64,000 nt of DNA from Aliihoeflea sp. 2WW. GTDB taxonomy: Bacteria; Pseudomonadota; Alphaproteobacteria; Rhizobiales; Rhizobiaceae. This document shows, one piece after another, positions 18,804 through 27,268 of this stretch. The stretch covers positions 1-64,000 of the forward strand of contig NZ_AYOD01000054.1 of the NCBI RefSeq assembly GCF_000497755.1. The letters run 5' to 3'. The translations under genes were made by a program, and so were the position numbers. Below the pieces are notes generated by a model. That model saw only the letters and a program-made list of their open reading frames with translations, did no database searches and was not told the DNA's origin. How positions within the stretch are numbered: position 1 is the stretch's first letter; every line of letters begins with the position of its first letter.

Positions 18804-19804
18804 ACGGCACCGATGGCGCTGATTTCGTCGATCAGCGCCCCATCGACCGGGATACCGTCCTTCGTGAGCCTCTCGCGGATCGCGATGCGCCGATGCCCAG
18901 CCACCCGCGCGCCTTCACTGCCTGCAATCTGCTCTGCCATCTCCGCAAACCGCGCCAGCGCATGGCTCCCGAAGACGCCCGGATCAATGGCGATGATCGC
19001 CTGCCCGGTGCCCGGCGGATCGCCCGCCGCGTCGAAGAACGACGTCTGTTCGTAGCCGTAATTCGCACCGGTCAACCCGGCGCACAAAAGCTCGACCATC
19101 AGCGCCAGCGCCGTTCCCTTGGCGTCACCCAGCGGGATCATCGTGCCGGCCAGCGCCGCCTTCGCGTCCGTCGTTGGCCTGCCGTCCGCATCGAGCGCCC
19201 AGCCCTCGGGGATGGCCTCGCCCTTCTGGTTCGCGGCCATGATCTTGCCGCGCGCGACCTTGGAGAGCGACACGTCGACGACGATCGGATCGCCGCCCTC
19301 GGTCGGGCAGGCAAAGGCGATCGGGTCCGTTCCGAAGAGCGGCCGACGCCCGCCCCACGGCGCCATCGCCGCCGGCGCATTCGCAAACATCAGCGCCACC
19401 AGCCCGCGCGCGGCGAGTTCCTCCACGACGAGCCCCGCGACGCCGGCATGGTGCGAGCGCCTTATGCCGGCCATCGCGACCCCCTGCCCCGGCACTATTT
19501 CGGCGAGCTCGGTATTGGCGAGTTCCAGCGCCGGATAGGCAAAGCCGAACCCGGCATCGATCTTCACCGCGCCGGGTCGAACGCGCTCGGCGCGGGGCAC
19601 CGCATGGCCCTTCACCTTGCCCGCGCGCGCCTGCGCCGCATAGGCCGGCACGCGCCGCAATCCGTGCCCGCCCTGCCCGACGAGTTCGGCCCCGACCAGC
19701 GCCCGCGCGACCGCATCGGCATTCTCGATCGACGTGTCCGAAGCCGTCAGCGCGGCGGCAACCAGCGCATGCGCCTCGCCAACCGTCAGCACGCACTCGC
19801 TCAT
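18800..19804 (-). CDS. comC: (R)-sulfolactate dehydrogenase (ComC-type, LDH2/malate dehydrogenase family)
   Basis: A 334-residue NAD(P)-dependent oxidoreductase of the LDH2/MDG2 family. The substrate-binding text GQGGHGLRRVPAYA is near residue 43, RRSHHAGVAGLVVEEL near 115 and PWGGRRPLFGTDPIAFACP near 148. ComC-type enzymes interconvert (R)-sulfolactate and sulfopyruvate. It lies between slcC and galM with ATGA overlaps at both ends, and downstream of suyAB, which matches known sulfolactate gene sets. By sequence alone it could also be a malate or ureidoglycolate enzyme; the operon decides. Confidence 0.87.
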   Translation of the reverse strand: MSECVLTVGEAHALVAAALTASDTSIENADAVARALVGAELVGQGGHGLRRVPAYAAQARAGKVKGHAVPRAERVRPGAVKIDAGFGFAYPALELANTELAEIVPGQGVAMAGIRRSHHAGVAGLVVEELAARGLVALMFANAPAAMAPWGGRRPLFGTDPIAFACPTEGGDPIVVDVSLSKVARGKIMAANQKGEAIPEGWALDADGRPTTDAKAALAGTMIPLGDAKGTALALMVELLCAGLTGANYGYEQTSFFDAAGDPPGTGQAIIAIDPGVFGSHALARFAEMAEQIAGSEGARVAGHRRIAIRERLTKDGIPVDGALIDEISAIGAV

Positions 19805-20733
19805 GGCTGTTTCTCCAGATGCGCGATCACGAGATCCGCGATCATGTCGGAGACGCGCACATTCGATTCCTCCGTCACGCCCGCGATATGCGGCGTCAGG
19901 ACGAGATTGGAAAGCCCCTTGAACTTCGCGCCGTCCGCCGCCGTCAGCGGCTCTGTCTCGAACACGTCGAGCGCCGCGCCGCCCAGCGTTCCCGCGCGCA
20001 GCGCGTCGGCCAGCGCCGCCTCGTCGACCACCCCGCCCCGCGCGGCGTTGATCAGAACCGCATCGCGCTTCATCAGCCCCAGTCGCCGCGCATCGATCAT
20101 GTGCCGCGTCGCCTCGGTCAGCGGCACATGCAGCGAGACGACGTCCGAAAGCTCCATCAGACCGTCCAGCGACACATTGCGCGCGATCTGCCAGCCGGGA
20201 TGCCCGGCGTCGAGATGCGGATCGTAGGCGACGAGCCCCATCCCGTAGTCATGCGCCCGCCACGCCACTTCCTGCGCGATCGCGCCGAAACCGATCAGCC
20301 CGAGCGTCTTGCCGGCAAGCTCCCGGCCCATCATCCTCTGGCGCGGCCACTCCCCCGCCGCCACCGCCTCGCTTGACGTGTAGGCACGGCGCAGGAGCAG
20401 CATCGCATTGGCGATGACATATTCGGCGACGGCGAGGTTGTTCGCCCCCGTCGCCGGATGCACCGAAATCCCGCGCTCCGAGCACGCCTCCATGTCGATA
20501 TTATCGAGCCCGACGCCGAGCCGCCCGACGACCTCCAGCCTTTCGGCACCCTCCAGCAGCGCCCCGCGCACCTCCGTCCGGTTGCGCACGATCAGCGCAC
20601 GCGCCGTCCGCACCGCCTCCGCAAGCCTTTCCGGCTGGTCGACCAGCGTCGGATCGTAGAGCGTGTCGAAACGCGCCGTCAGCCGCGCGACCGCCGCCTC
20701 GTCCATGAATTCGCAGATGACGATGTCGGCCAT
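19801..20733 (-). CDS. slcC: (S)-sulfolactate dehydrogenase (SlcC-type, D-2-hydroxyacid dehydrogenase family)
   Basis: A 310-residue member of the phosphoglycerate dehydrogenase-like family. The NAD-binding motif LGLIGFGAIAQEVAWRA is near residue 146. The catalytic Arg/Glu/His set is visible around INAARGGVVDEAAL and LTPHIAGVTEES. SlcC oxidises (S)-sulfolactate to sulfopyruvate, which ComC reduces to the (R) form used by SuyAB. It starts 1 bp after suyB and overlaps comC by four bases. Confidence 0.88.
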   Translation of the reverse strand: MADIVICEFMDEAAVARLTARFDTLYDPTLVDQPERLAEAVRTARALIVRNRTEVRGALLEGAERLEVVGRLGVGLDNIDMEACSERGISVHPATGANNLAVAEYVIANAMLLLRRAYTSSEAVAAGEWPRQRMMGRELAGKTLGLIGFGAIAQEVAWRAHDYGMGLVAYDPHLDAGHPGWQIARNVSLDGLMELSDVVSLHVPLTEATRHMIDARRLGLMKRDAVLINAARGGVVDEAALADALRAGTLGGAALDVFETEPLTAADGAKFKGLSNLVLTPHIAGVTEESNVRVSDMIADLVIAHLEKQP

Positions 20734-20734
20734 G

Positions 20735-21916
20735 TCACGCGCTGCGATAGAGCTTCGTCATCGAGAACTCGCGGTGGCCGAGCGCCTCAGCCGCCGTGTT
20801 GCGCCCGTTCGCCGTGCGCACGATCATGTCGATCAGTGCATCGCCCGCCTCGTCGATCGTCATCTCGCGCCGCAGGATGCCCGACACGTCGACATCGACA
20901 TGCTCGCCCATCGTGCGCACCGTGCGTGGATTGGCGGTGATCTTGATCACCGGCACAATCGGATTGCCGATCACATTGCCCTGTCCGGTCGGAAACGTGT
21001 GGATCACATAGCCGCCCGCCGCCATCAGCGTGACGCATTCGGCCGCGGCCGACGAGGAATCCATGAAATAGAGCCCGTTGCCCGATTTCGGCATCTCGGC
21101 CGGCTCGAGGATGTCGATATATTTCGACGTCCGGCCAATCTTCTCGAGATTGCCGAGCGCCTTTTCCTCGATCGTCGTCAGCCCGCCCTCGATATTACCC
21201 TTGGTCGGCTGGCTTTCGGACAAATCGTCGGTCTTGAACTGCTCGATGACGTCGTCCTGATAGGCCTTCCACATCTTGTACCAGCGCTCGCCGACCTCCG
21301 GGTTGATCGCACGCGCCTTGGCGATGTGCTCGGCGCCGGTGATCTCCGACGTCTCGCCGAAGCAGCCATAGATGCCCTCGGGCAGGAGCTTGTCATACAT
21401 GTTGCCGACCGTCGGGCACGAGCCGAGCCCGGTCGTCGTGTCGCTCTCGCCGCACTTGGTCGAGACCCAGAGCTCCGAGATCGAGCATTCCTCGCGCTGC
21501 AACTCGGTTGCATAGTGGACGAACTCCTTCGCCTTGCGGCTCGCATCCATGATCGTCTTCAGATCGCCATTCTGCTCGATCGAGAAGCCCGCCACCGGCT
21601 TGCCAGTCTCGGCGATGCCGTCGACGATCTTCTTGGTCCAGCCCGGCTCGATGCCGATGACGACGACGGCGGCAACGTTCGGGTTCGCGCCGGTGCCGAT
21701 CATGGTGCGGAAATGCAGCTCCAGATCCTCGCCGAACTGCAGCCGCCCATAGGCATGTGGCAGCGCCATCGTGCCCTTGATGTTGTTGGCGACCGCCTCG
21801 CAGGCGGCGTTGGAAATGTCGTCGACCGGCAGGATGATGACATGGTTGCGCACGCCGACGCGGCCATTGTCGCGCCGATAGGCCTGGATCGTCCGATTGG
21901 AATATTTCGATGCCAT
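20735..21916 (-). CDS. suyB: (R)-sulfolactate sulfo-lyase, large subunit
   Basis: A 393-residue protein of the UxaA/altronate dehydratase C-terminal family, the catalytic subunit of SuyAB, which splits (R)-sulfolactate into pyruvate and sulfite. The start ATG at 21916 opens [20 protein letters not shown], the family-typical N-terminus. Codons further upstream would run into suyA. Visible landmarks are [39 protein letters not shown] (Cys-rich region near residue 170) and [20 protein letters not shown]. It follows suyA by 10 bp. Confidence 0.93.
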   Translation of the reverse strand: MASKYSNRTIQAYRRDNGRVGVRNHVIILPVDDISNAACEAVANNIKGTMALPHAYGRLQFGEDLELHFRTMIGTGANPNVAAVVVIGIEPGWTKKIVDGIAETGKPVAGFSIEQNGDLKTIMDASRKAKEFVHYATELQREECSISELWVSTKCGESDTTTGLGSCPTVGNMYDKLLPEGIYGCFGETSEITGAEHIAKARAINPEVGERWYKMWKAYQDDVIEQFKTDDLSESQPTKGNIEGGLTTIEEKALGNLEKIGRTSKYIDILEPAEMPKSGNGLYFMDSSSAAAECVTLMAAGGYVIHTFPTGQGNVIGNPIVPVIKITANPRTVRTMGEHVDVDVSGILRREMTIDEAGDALIDMIVRTANGRNTAAEALGHREFSMTKLYRSA

Positions 21917-21926
21917 GGGTCGACTC

Positions 21927-22214
21927 CTACCAGCGCTTGGTCTTGAGATTGTGGACATGGACGTGGCCGCCCTTGGCGACGTCGGCGACGAACTTGCCGA
22001 TGTCCTCGCCATACTTGATCGCCGTGTCGCCGCTCTTGATGTCCGACAGCGCGACCTTATGGCCGATCGGCACGTCCGCCTTCGCCTCCAGCTCGAAGCT
22101 GGAATTGTCGTGCGTGACGACGCCGAGCATCTTCGTGCCCGCCTTCAGCCCTTCGACGACGACGACGCCGACATTGTCCTTGTGCTCGTGAACGAGCAGA
22201 TGGGGAATTGCCAT
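21927..22214 (-). CDS. suyA: (R)-sulfolactate sulfo-lyase, small subunit
   Basis: A 95-residue SAF-domain protein, the size and layout of SuyA ([40 protein letters not shown]). It complements SuyB to form the sulfo-lyase. A GAGGTCAGG Shine-Dalgarno site precedes the ATG. It is the first gene of suyA-suyB-slcC-comC-galM. A 21-bp inverted repeat lies 48 bp upstream, between it and the divergent GntR gene. Confidence 0.93.
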   Translation of the reverse strand: MAIPHLLVHEHKDNVGVVVVEGLKAGTKMLGVVTHDNSSFELEAKADVPIGHKVALSDIKSGDTAIKYGEDIGKFVADVAKGGHVHVHNLKTKRW

Positions 22215-22261
22215 CCTGACCTCCTCGAAACCTCAAACCCGCGCTGGCGGTGCGGCGATAG

Positions 22262-22282
22262 CTCTTGTATAAGATAAAAGAC
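22262..22282. promoter_or_regulatory. Candidate GntR operator, suyA/gntR intergenic
   Basis: An inverted repeat CTCTTGTA-TAAGA-TAAAAGAC. It matches the perfect palindrome at 28242-28262 in the outer halves and in the 5-bp spacer length, with one mismatch in the right arm (TAAAAGA for TACAAGA) and one at the outer left base. It lies between the divergent suyA and gntR starts, where a GntR/UTRA regulator would bind. Confidence 0.75.
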
Positions 22283-22346
22283 CGGGCGCGCAATCGGGAA
22301 ACAATGCGCAATTGGCCAAACGAAAAATCATTTCGCGGAGAGGCGG

Positions 22347-23129
22347 GTGACGGGCGCACGCATGGAAGAATCGGACGGGGATTTCCAGGAAGAGCGCTTT
22401 CGCGCCGAGCGGACGGGCAAGCTCGGCTACCAGCCGCTTTACAAGCGCGTGAAGGCGCTGCTCGTCGCGCGCATCGCCGACGGCCGCTGGCAGGCGGGAC
22501 AGTCGATCCCGAACGAATTCCAGATCGCCGAGGAGCTGAACGTCTCCCAGGGCACGGTGCGCAAGGCCCTGCACGAGATGACGCTCGACAATCTTCTCGT
22601 GCGCCGGCAGGGGCGCGGCACCTTCGTCACGTCCTATGACGACGAACGCATCCTGTTCCAGTTCTTCAAGCTGACGCCCGACGAGGGCAGCCGCGAGTTC
22701 CCCGATTCGACGGTCCTGTCGCTCGAAAGCGGCACGGCCAACGACGCCGAATCCGATGCGCTCGCCATCCCCGCCGGCAACCCCGTCTGGCGTCTCGTGC
22801 GCCGCCGCACGCTCGGCGACAAGCCGCTGATCATCGAGCGCATCGTCCTGCCCGCCGAACTCTTCCCCGAACTCGACCGCTTCGAGACGATCCCCAACAA
22901 TGTCTACGGCCTCTACTCCAGCCGCTACGGCGTCACGGTCGCCCGCGCCGTCGAACGCCTGAAAGCCGTCGGCGCCGACGCCCACGACGCGCGCCATCTC
23001 GACTGCCCTTTCGGCATGCCCCTCCTCGAAGTCGACCGCCGCGCCGTCGGCCTCGACGACCGCATCGTCGAGTGGCGCATATCCCGCTGCCTCACCGAAG
23101 CACATCATTACTTGTCGGATCTGAAGTAG
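22347..23129 (+). CDS. GntR-family (HutC/UTRA) transcriptional regulator of the sulfosugar cluster
   Basis: A 260-residue regulator. The N-terminal winged helix (LGYQPLYKRVKALLVARIAD, then QIAEELNVSQGTVRKALHEM near residues 55-75, and LVRRQGRGTFV) is followed by a UTRA ligand-binding domain (residues about 100-250). A GTG start at 22347 has GGAG six bases upstream; an ATG at 22362 is the alternative. It is divergent from suyA and is the only regulator gene in the cluster. It probably represses through the paired 21-bp operators, with a sulfosugar or sulfolactate as inducer, but the ligand is inferred. Confidence 0.9.
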   Translation: MTGARMEESDGDFQEERFRAERTGKLGYQPLYKRVKALLVARIADGRWQAGQSIPNEFQIAEELNVSQGTVRKALHEMTLDNLLVRRQGRGTFVTSYDDERILFQFFKLTPDEGSREFPDSTVLSLESGTANDAESDALAIPAGNPVWRLVRRRTLGDKPLIIERIVLPAELFPELDRFETIPNNVYGLYSSRYGVTVARAVERLKAVGADAHDARHLDCPFGMPLLEVDRRAVGLDDRIVEWRISRCLTEAHHYLSDLK

Positions 23130-23176
23130 CTTGCCGCACGCACCACGCATTGAATGTAACTACAAAATGTGCTTAC

Positions 23177-23467
23177 ATGACTTTTGAATGGGATGAGGCG
23201 AAGAACCGGACAAACATCGCCAAGCACGGGCTGAGTTTTGCAACCGCCAGTCGAATTTTCGAAGGTCCCGTCCTGACGGCAATCGATGACCGGTTCGAAT
23301 ATGGCGAAGTTCGCCGCAACAGCATCGGCGCGATCGAAGGCGTGTTGGTGATCGTGGTGACCCAAACCGACCGGGACGGCACAACCCGCATCATCTCCGC
23401 GCGCCCCGCCAAGCGCGTTGAAAGGAACACCTATGAAGAAGCGCTACGACAGGGAACTGACCCTTGA
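23177..23467 (+). CDS. brnT: BrnT-family ribonuclease toxin
   Basis: A 96-residue protein with the BrnT pattern. It opens MTFEWDEAKNRTNIAKHGLSF, continues with a central DDRFEYGEVRRNSIG, and ends in RIISARPAKRVERNTYEE. BrnT toxins are RelE-like ribonucleases that inhibit translation. The start ATG at 23177 was chosen over a longer frame because it gives the family N-terminus. It overlaps brnA by 35 bp. The pair sits between the GntR gene and the convergent oxidoreductase gene, inside the metabolic cluster. Confidence 0.92.
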   Translation: MTFEWDEAKNRTNIAKHGLSFATASRIFEGPVLTAIDDRFEYGEVRRNSIGAIEGVLVIVVTQTDRDGTTRIISARPAKRVERNTYEEALRQGTDP

Positions 23468-23696
23468 GCAACTGGCCGCCCTGCCGGACGACCAGATCGA
23501 AACCAGCGACATTCCCGAACTGGACGAGAATTTCTGGAGGAATGCGAAGCTGGTGGAGCCGGACACGACGCAGCAGGTGACCTTGCGGGTGAAGAAGTCC
23601 GTCCTCGATGCCTTCAAGGCGACCGGCAAGGGCTACCAGACCCGCATGAATGCCGTGTTGGAATCCTATGTCCGCACACTGCAGAGGCCACGTTAG
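23433..23696 (+). CDS. brnA: BrnA-family antitoxin
   Basis: An 87-residue antitoxin. An acidic N-terminal half (LEQLAALPDDQIETSDIPEL) is followed by a ribbon-helix-helix-like C-terminus (QQVTLRVKKSVLDAFKATGK, then GYQTRMNAVLESYV). It neutralises BrnT and usually represses the pair. The ATG at 23433 has an AAAGGAAC Shine-Dalgarno site; a TTG at 23418 is less likely. It ends 11 bp from the stop of the convergent oxidoreductase gene. Confidence 0.92.
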   Translation: MKKRYDRELTLEQLAALPDDQIETSDIPELDENFWRNAKLVEPDTTQQVTLRVKKSVLDAFKATGKGYQTRMNAVLESYVRTLQRPR

Positions 23697-23706
23697 GCGG
23701 CGGCGA

Positions 23707-24819
23707 TCACGCGACCTGACGGTCGCGCCACCCTTCCGCAAACTCCACCGCCTGCCCCGTGCGCGCCGAAAGCTCCGCCGCCGCGCCCATCTCGACCGAG
23801 CGCAGCCCGTCTTCGAGCGACACCTCCGGCACCCCGCCATCGAGCACCATCTGCCGGAACAGCCGGTGCTGGTAGAAGGTCGAGCCGTGATGGTCGCCGG
23901 CGGCGAGGATTTCGGGGTCGACCTCGATCACCCGCCGCTGCGGGCTCTTCGGCTCGCGCGGCGAGATGACGATTTCGGCCGCCCGCTCGCCCGCGCCCGG
24001 CCAGAACCGCGCCGGTCCCGGCACGAAGGCCTCGATCTTGCCTGCCGAGCCCATCGCCGAGACGTGCTCCTGGAACCAGCTTCCTTCGGAAAACATGCAC
24101 AATTCCAGCATCGCCCGCATGCCGTTGGCGAAATCGGCGATCACATAGGCATTGTCGAGAATGTCCGGCGCGCGGCCGTTATAGGCCTCGTCCTTGTGGT
24201 TGACGTCCTGCGCCCCCGACGCATAGATCCGCACCGGCTCTGACTGCGTGACGAGCCTCATCAGGTCGAAGAAATGGCAGCATTTCTCCACCAGCGTTCC
24301 GCCGGTCTCCGCCGCAAAGCGGTTCCAGTGGCCGACCTTGTGCAGGAATGGAAAGCGGTGCTCGCGGATCGTCAGCATCTTCGTCTCGCCGATCGTCCCG
24401 GCGCGGATTTCCTCGATCATCCGCGCGATCGGCGGCATGTAGCGATATTCCATCGCGACCCAGACCGGCGCCTTGCGGCCAGCAGCCGCAGCCAGGATGT
24501 GCCGGCTCGTCTCCGCCGTCGAGCAGAGCGGCTTCTCGACGAGGATCGGCAGGTCCGCCGGCAGCACGTCGAGCAGGATGTCGTGATGTGTGTGGTTGGG
24601 GCTGGCGATGACGAGCACATCGGCGAGCCCCGCATCCATCAGCGCGCGATGGTCGGCAAACTGCCGCGCGCCGCCGGAGAGCGCCGCAGCGCGCTCGCGC
24701 ATCCCCTCGTCCGGATCGCTCACGGCGACGATTTCCGTATCGGGCAACAGCATGATGTTGCGGATATGCTCCTGCCCCATCATGCCCGAACCGATGATCG
24801 CATAGCGCAGTTTCGACAT
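23707..24819 (-). CDS. Gfo/Idh/MocA-family protein, candidate NAD-dependent sulfoquinovosidase
   Basis: A 370-residue protein with an N-terminal Rossmann fold (AIIGSGMMGQEHIRNI, residues 7-22), the EKPLC motif near residue 95 and a C-terminal Gfo/Idh/MocA domain (TGGTLVEKCCHFFDLMR near residue 173). The family covers sugar dehydrogenases and NAD-dependent glycosidases. An NAD-dependent sulfoquinovosidase family (GH188) with this fold has been described at the entry to sulfoquinovose pathways, and no GH31 sulfoquinovosidase is seen here. It is the last gene of the kinase-aldolase-isomerase operon, 11 bp after the isomerase. The glycosidase role is inference; a sugar dehydrogenase is the main alternative. 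Confidence 0.75.
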   Translation of the reverse strand: MSKLRYAIIGSGMMGQEHIRNIMLLPDTEIVAVSDPDEGMRERAAALSGGARQFADHRALMDAGLADVLVIASPNHTHHDILLDVLPADLPILVEKPLCSTAETSRHILAAAAGRKAPVWVAMEYRYMPPIARMIEEIRAGTIGETKMLTIREHRFPFLHKVGHWNRFAAETGGTLVEKCCHFFDLMRLVTQSEPVRIYASGAQDVNHKDEAYNGRAPDILDNAYVIADFANGMRAMLELCMFSEGSWFQEHVSAMGSAGKIEAFVPGPARFWPGAGERAAEIVISPREPKSPQRRVIEVDPEILAAGDHHGSTFYQHRLFRQMVLDGGVPEVSLEDGLRSVEMGAAAELSARTGQAVEFAEGWRDRQVA

Positions 24820-24830
24820 GGAATTTCCCT

Positions 24831-26228
24831 TTAGAACTCGAGAACCGGCAGGCCCATTTCGGCCGCCAGAGAGCGCAGCGCCGGCCGGTGGTCGCCATAG
24901 ACGAGGCTCAAATGATGCTCGAGCCCGGCCCCGACGATCGTTTGCGCGACCGTCTCGATCGGGGCATCGAAGGCGAGAACGCCTGCCGTGCCGGAAAAGG
25001 CGAGCGGGCGCCGTTTCATCTCACCGCCCGCGATCACCATCGTCGGATGCCCGCGCGCCTGGCTGATCCGCGCGAAGGTGACGCGGCCGGGCTTCAACGG
25101 AAACTCGAACAGAAGCGGCATCTTGCGGTTGGAATGGATCGCCGCCTTCGCCGTCACCGTCTCGTCGCGCATCGAAACCGGCGCCTGCCCGCAATGCCAG
25201 ACGACGCCCGTTCCGTCCTGCGCATCGAGATCCACCAGATCGACGAGGAACGCCGCGTCGCCGGTCATCTCCTGCAGGAACAGGTTGGTCAGCGCGCCAT
25301 GGACATCCGCCTCGCAGGCACACGGCACGCGCCGTTCGCCCATCATCCCGACCGGCCCGCAGACCGCACCGCCATATTGCGTGAACATTTCCGGCCAGCA
25401 GCGCACGGCGAAAGCCGAATAGCCGCCTTTCGAGCGCACGTCCTCCAGCGCCGCGCGCAGGCGCAGCGACCGATCGAGCTGGTCCTGATCGACACTTTCG
25501 AGATCGTCGAGCGTCGCGCCGGCCTCTGCCCGCGCTTCGCCGACGGCGCCCTCGCCCGCTCCACGCGCGGCGGCAAACAGCGCATCAAGCGCGATCGGGT
25601 CCACCGAAACGCCAGCCAGGCTTTCGAGCCGCTCGGGATCGTAGTCGCAGGTGAAGAACCCGTCCGGCCGCTCGCCGATCCGCCCGATCCGGCTGCCGGC
25701 AATGCGCGCCAGAAGCGCCCGCGCCCCGGCCCGCTCGGCTTCGCCTGCCTTCGCCGTCGCCAGAGGCAGCGCCTGCGCCTGCCTCCTCCCGGCCAGCAGA
25801 TCGCCGGCCAGAGCATCGACATCCGCCGTCGCGGGGTCCGCATGAACCCAGCCGAACGCGACGTCGTTGAGCCCCAGCGCGTGCGCCGCGAGGTTGAGCC
25901 CGCAAAACGCATTCAGCCGCAGCCGCCCGCCGGTCCGCGGCTCGGGAAACGACCAGATCGCGAGCGGCGCTTGCGCCTCCTCGGCGATCTTCACGGTCAT
26001 CGTCGCGTCGGTGAACGTCACCTGCACGATCAACAAAAGATCGAGCGCCCGGCCCTTCATTGCAGCCAGCGCACTTTCCGTCGCCGGCGCGTCAAACAGC
26101 AGAGCCTCGCCGCCGACAAGTTCGTGCCCCGCCGCCAAAAGCCCGCCCTTCAGCCTGCCGTAAAGCTCCTCGGCGTAGGTGACGTCGAACGTCGCGCGCG
26201 CCAGCGGCAGTAGCCCGATCCGCGCCAT
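24831..26228 (-). CDS. L-fucose isomerase-like sugar isomerase, likely sulfoquinovose isomerase (SqvD-like)
   Basis: A 465-residue protein of the L-fucose/L-arabinose isomerase superfamily, which converts an aldose to a ketose with a divalent metal. The C-terminal half carries family landmarks: FAVRCWPEMFTQYGGAVCGP, CACEADVHGALTN with the candidate metal-binding Glu, VVWHCGQAP, and a late GLEHHLSLVYGDH. The start at 26228 overlaps the aldolase stop (TGATG). Upstream frame extensions lie inside the aldolase gene. SqvD-type isomerases of this superfamily make sulfofructose from sulfoquinovose in several sulfoglycolytic routes. The adjoining YihV-like kinase makes this the best reading. Confidence 0.8.
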   Translation of the reverse strand: MARIGLLPLARATFDVTYAEELYGRLKGGLLAAGHELVGGEALLFDAPATESALAAMKGRALDLLLIVQVTFTDATMTVKIAEEAQAPLAIWSFPEPRTGGRLRLNAFCGLNLAAHALGLNDVAFGWVHADPATADVDALAGDLLAGRRQAQALPLATAKAGEAERAGARALLARIAGSRIGRIGERPDGFFTCDYDPERLESLAGVSVDPIALDALFAAARGAGEGAVGEARAEAGATLDDLESVDQDQLDRSLRLRAALEDVRSKGGYSAFAVRCWPEMFTQYGGAVCGPVGMMGERRVPCACEADVHGALTNLFLQEMTGDAAFLVDLVDLDAQDGTGVVWHCGQAPVSMRDETVTAKAAIHSNRKMPLLFEFPLKPGRVTFARISQARGHPTMVIAGGEMKRRPLAFSGTAGVLAFDAPIETVAQTIVGAGLEHHLSLVYGDHRPALRSLAAEMGLPVLEF

Positions 26229-27268
26229 CACGCGCCTCCCATGCCGGAATAGGAGTGCCGGAACGACGCATCCGCATGGGCAATTTCCGCTTTGCCGCCA
26301 TAAAGCGGCGTATCGAACCATGGCATGGCATGTTCGTCCGTCAACGCGTTGATCCGCTTCACATAAGGCAGGCTCGTCTGCCGCAGGCCGGCGCGGATCG
26401 CGTCCCAGTCCGGAAACGCCTTGAACGGCTCCGACCAGATCGCGCGACCGGCCAGATACCCGGAGGCCCCAGCCGCATAGGCATGCTTCAGCACCGCCTC
26501 GAATTCCGCCATCCCGGCTCCCGCCGAAAGCATCACCCACGGACGCGCCGCAATCCGGCCCATCTCGTCGAACAGCTTTTGCGTCGCGCCGTCGGTTCCG
26601 TCGCCGATGCCCTTGGCCGGCACCGGGCTTTCCAGCTTGAAGATGTCGATGCCGAAGGCCGGATCGGCGAAGCGCCGCACGCTTTCGAGAACGTTGTCGG
26701 CCTGCTTCGCCGCCATCTCCACATAGTCCTTCGTCTGGTCCGCCTCGCCGGGCAGCGGATAGACGAGAAGTTCGAAAAGATAGGGAATGTCATAGGCTTG
26801 GCAGGCTTCGCCGATTCGCTTCGCGAAGTCCTCCTGCGCCCGGCAATTGGCCGCATCCGTATCCGGCCGATACCAGGCCAGCACCTTCACCGCGTCGCCG
26901 CCGGCGCGCTTGATCTTCTCCACCGACCAGTCGTCGATCTCGTCCGAAAGCCGCCCCGTCGCGGTTTCGCGGAAGATCGAATCCTCCAGCGTCACGATCA
27001 TGCCCTTGGCGGGCGAGGCGACGGAGAGGCCGCGCGGCAGCGCGAAATGCGGGTCCATCAGCACGGCCGACGTTTCGGCCTGCAATTCCTCCACCAGCAT
27101 CAGCTTGAAGCCCGCCACATCCTCATAGGGCGCTTCAGCCGTCCCGCGCATCGCCTTGATTGGATTCTTGATCGGCGGCCGCTGGTCGACGGCCAGCATC
27201 TTGAACCGGCCCTTTTCGTCGGCAAGCCGCCGCAGGCCCCAAAGCTTGCCTGCCGAAAGTGTGGTCAT
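26228..27268 (-). CDS. LacD-like class I aldolase, likely sulfofructose 1-phosphate aldolase
   Basis: A 346-residue protein similar to tagatose-1,6-bisphosphate aldolase LacD and the related YihT. Landmarks in order are FKMLAVDQRPPIKNPIKA, TSAVLMDPHFALPRG, GGDAVKVLAWYRPD, YDIPYLFELLVYP, FGIDIFKLESPVPA with a candidate Schiff-base Lys, and WVMLSAGAGMAEFEAVLKHA. The predicted reaction splits sulfofructose 1-phosphate into dihydroxyacetone phosphate and sulfolactaldehyde. The ATG at 27268 overlaps the kinase stop (ATGA), so the two are translationally coupled. A tagatose pathway is less likely because the kinase is of sulfofructose type. Confidence 0.84.
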   Translation of the reverse strand: MTTLSAGKLWGLRRLADEKGRFKMLAVDQRPPIKNPIKAMRGTAEAPYEDVAGFKLMLVEELQAETSAVLMDPHFALPRGLSVASPAKGMIVTLEDSIFRETATGRLSDEIDDWSVEKIKRAGGDAVKVLAWYRPDTDAANCRAQEDFAKRIGEACQAYDIPYLFELLVYPLPGEADQTKDYVEMAAKQADNVLESVRRFADPAFGIDIFKLESPVPAKGIGDGTDGATQKLFDEMGRIAARPWVMLSAGAGMAEFEAVLKHAYAAGASGYLAGRAIWSEPFKAFPDWDAIRAGLRQTSLPYVKRINALTDEHAMPWFDTPLYGGKAEIAHADASFRHSYSGMGGA

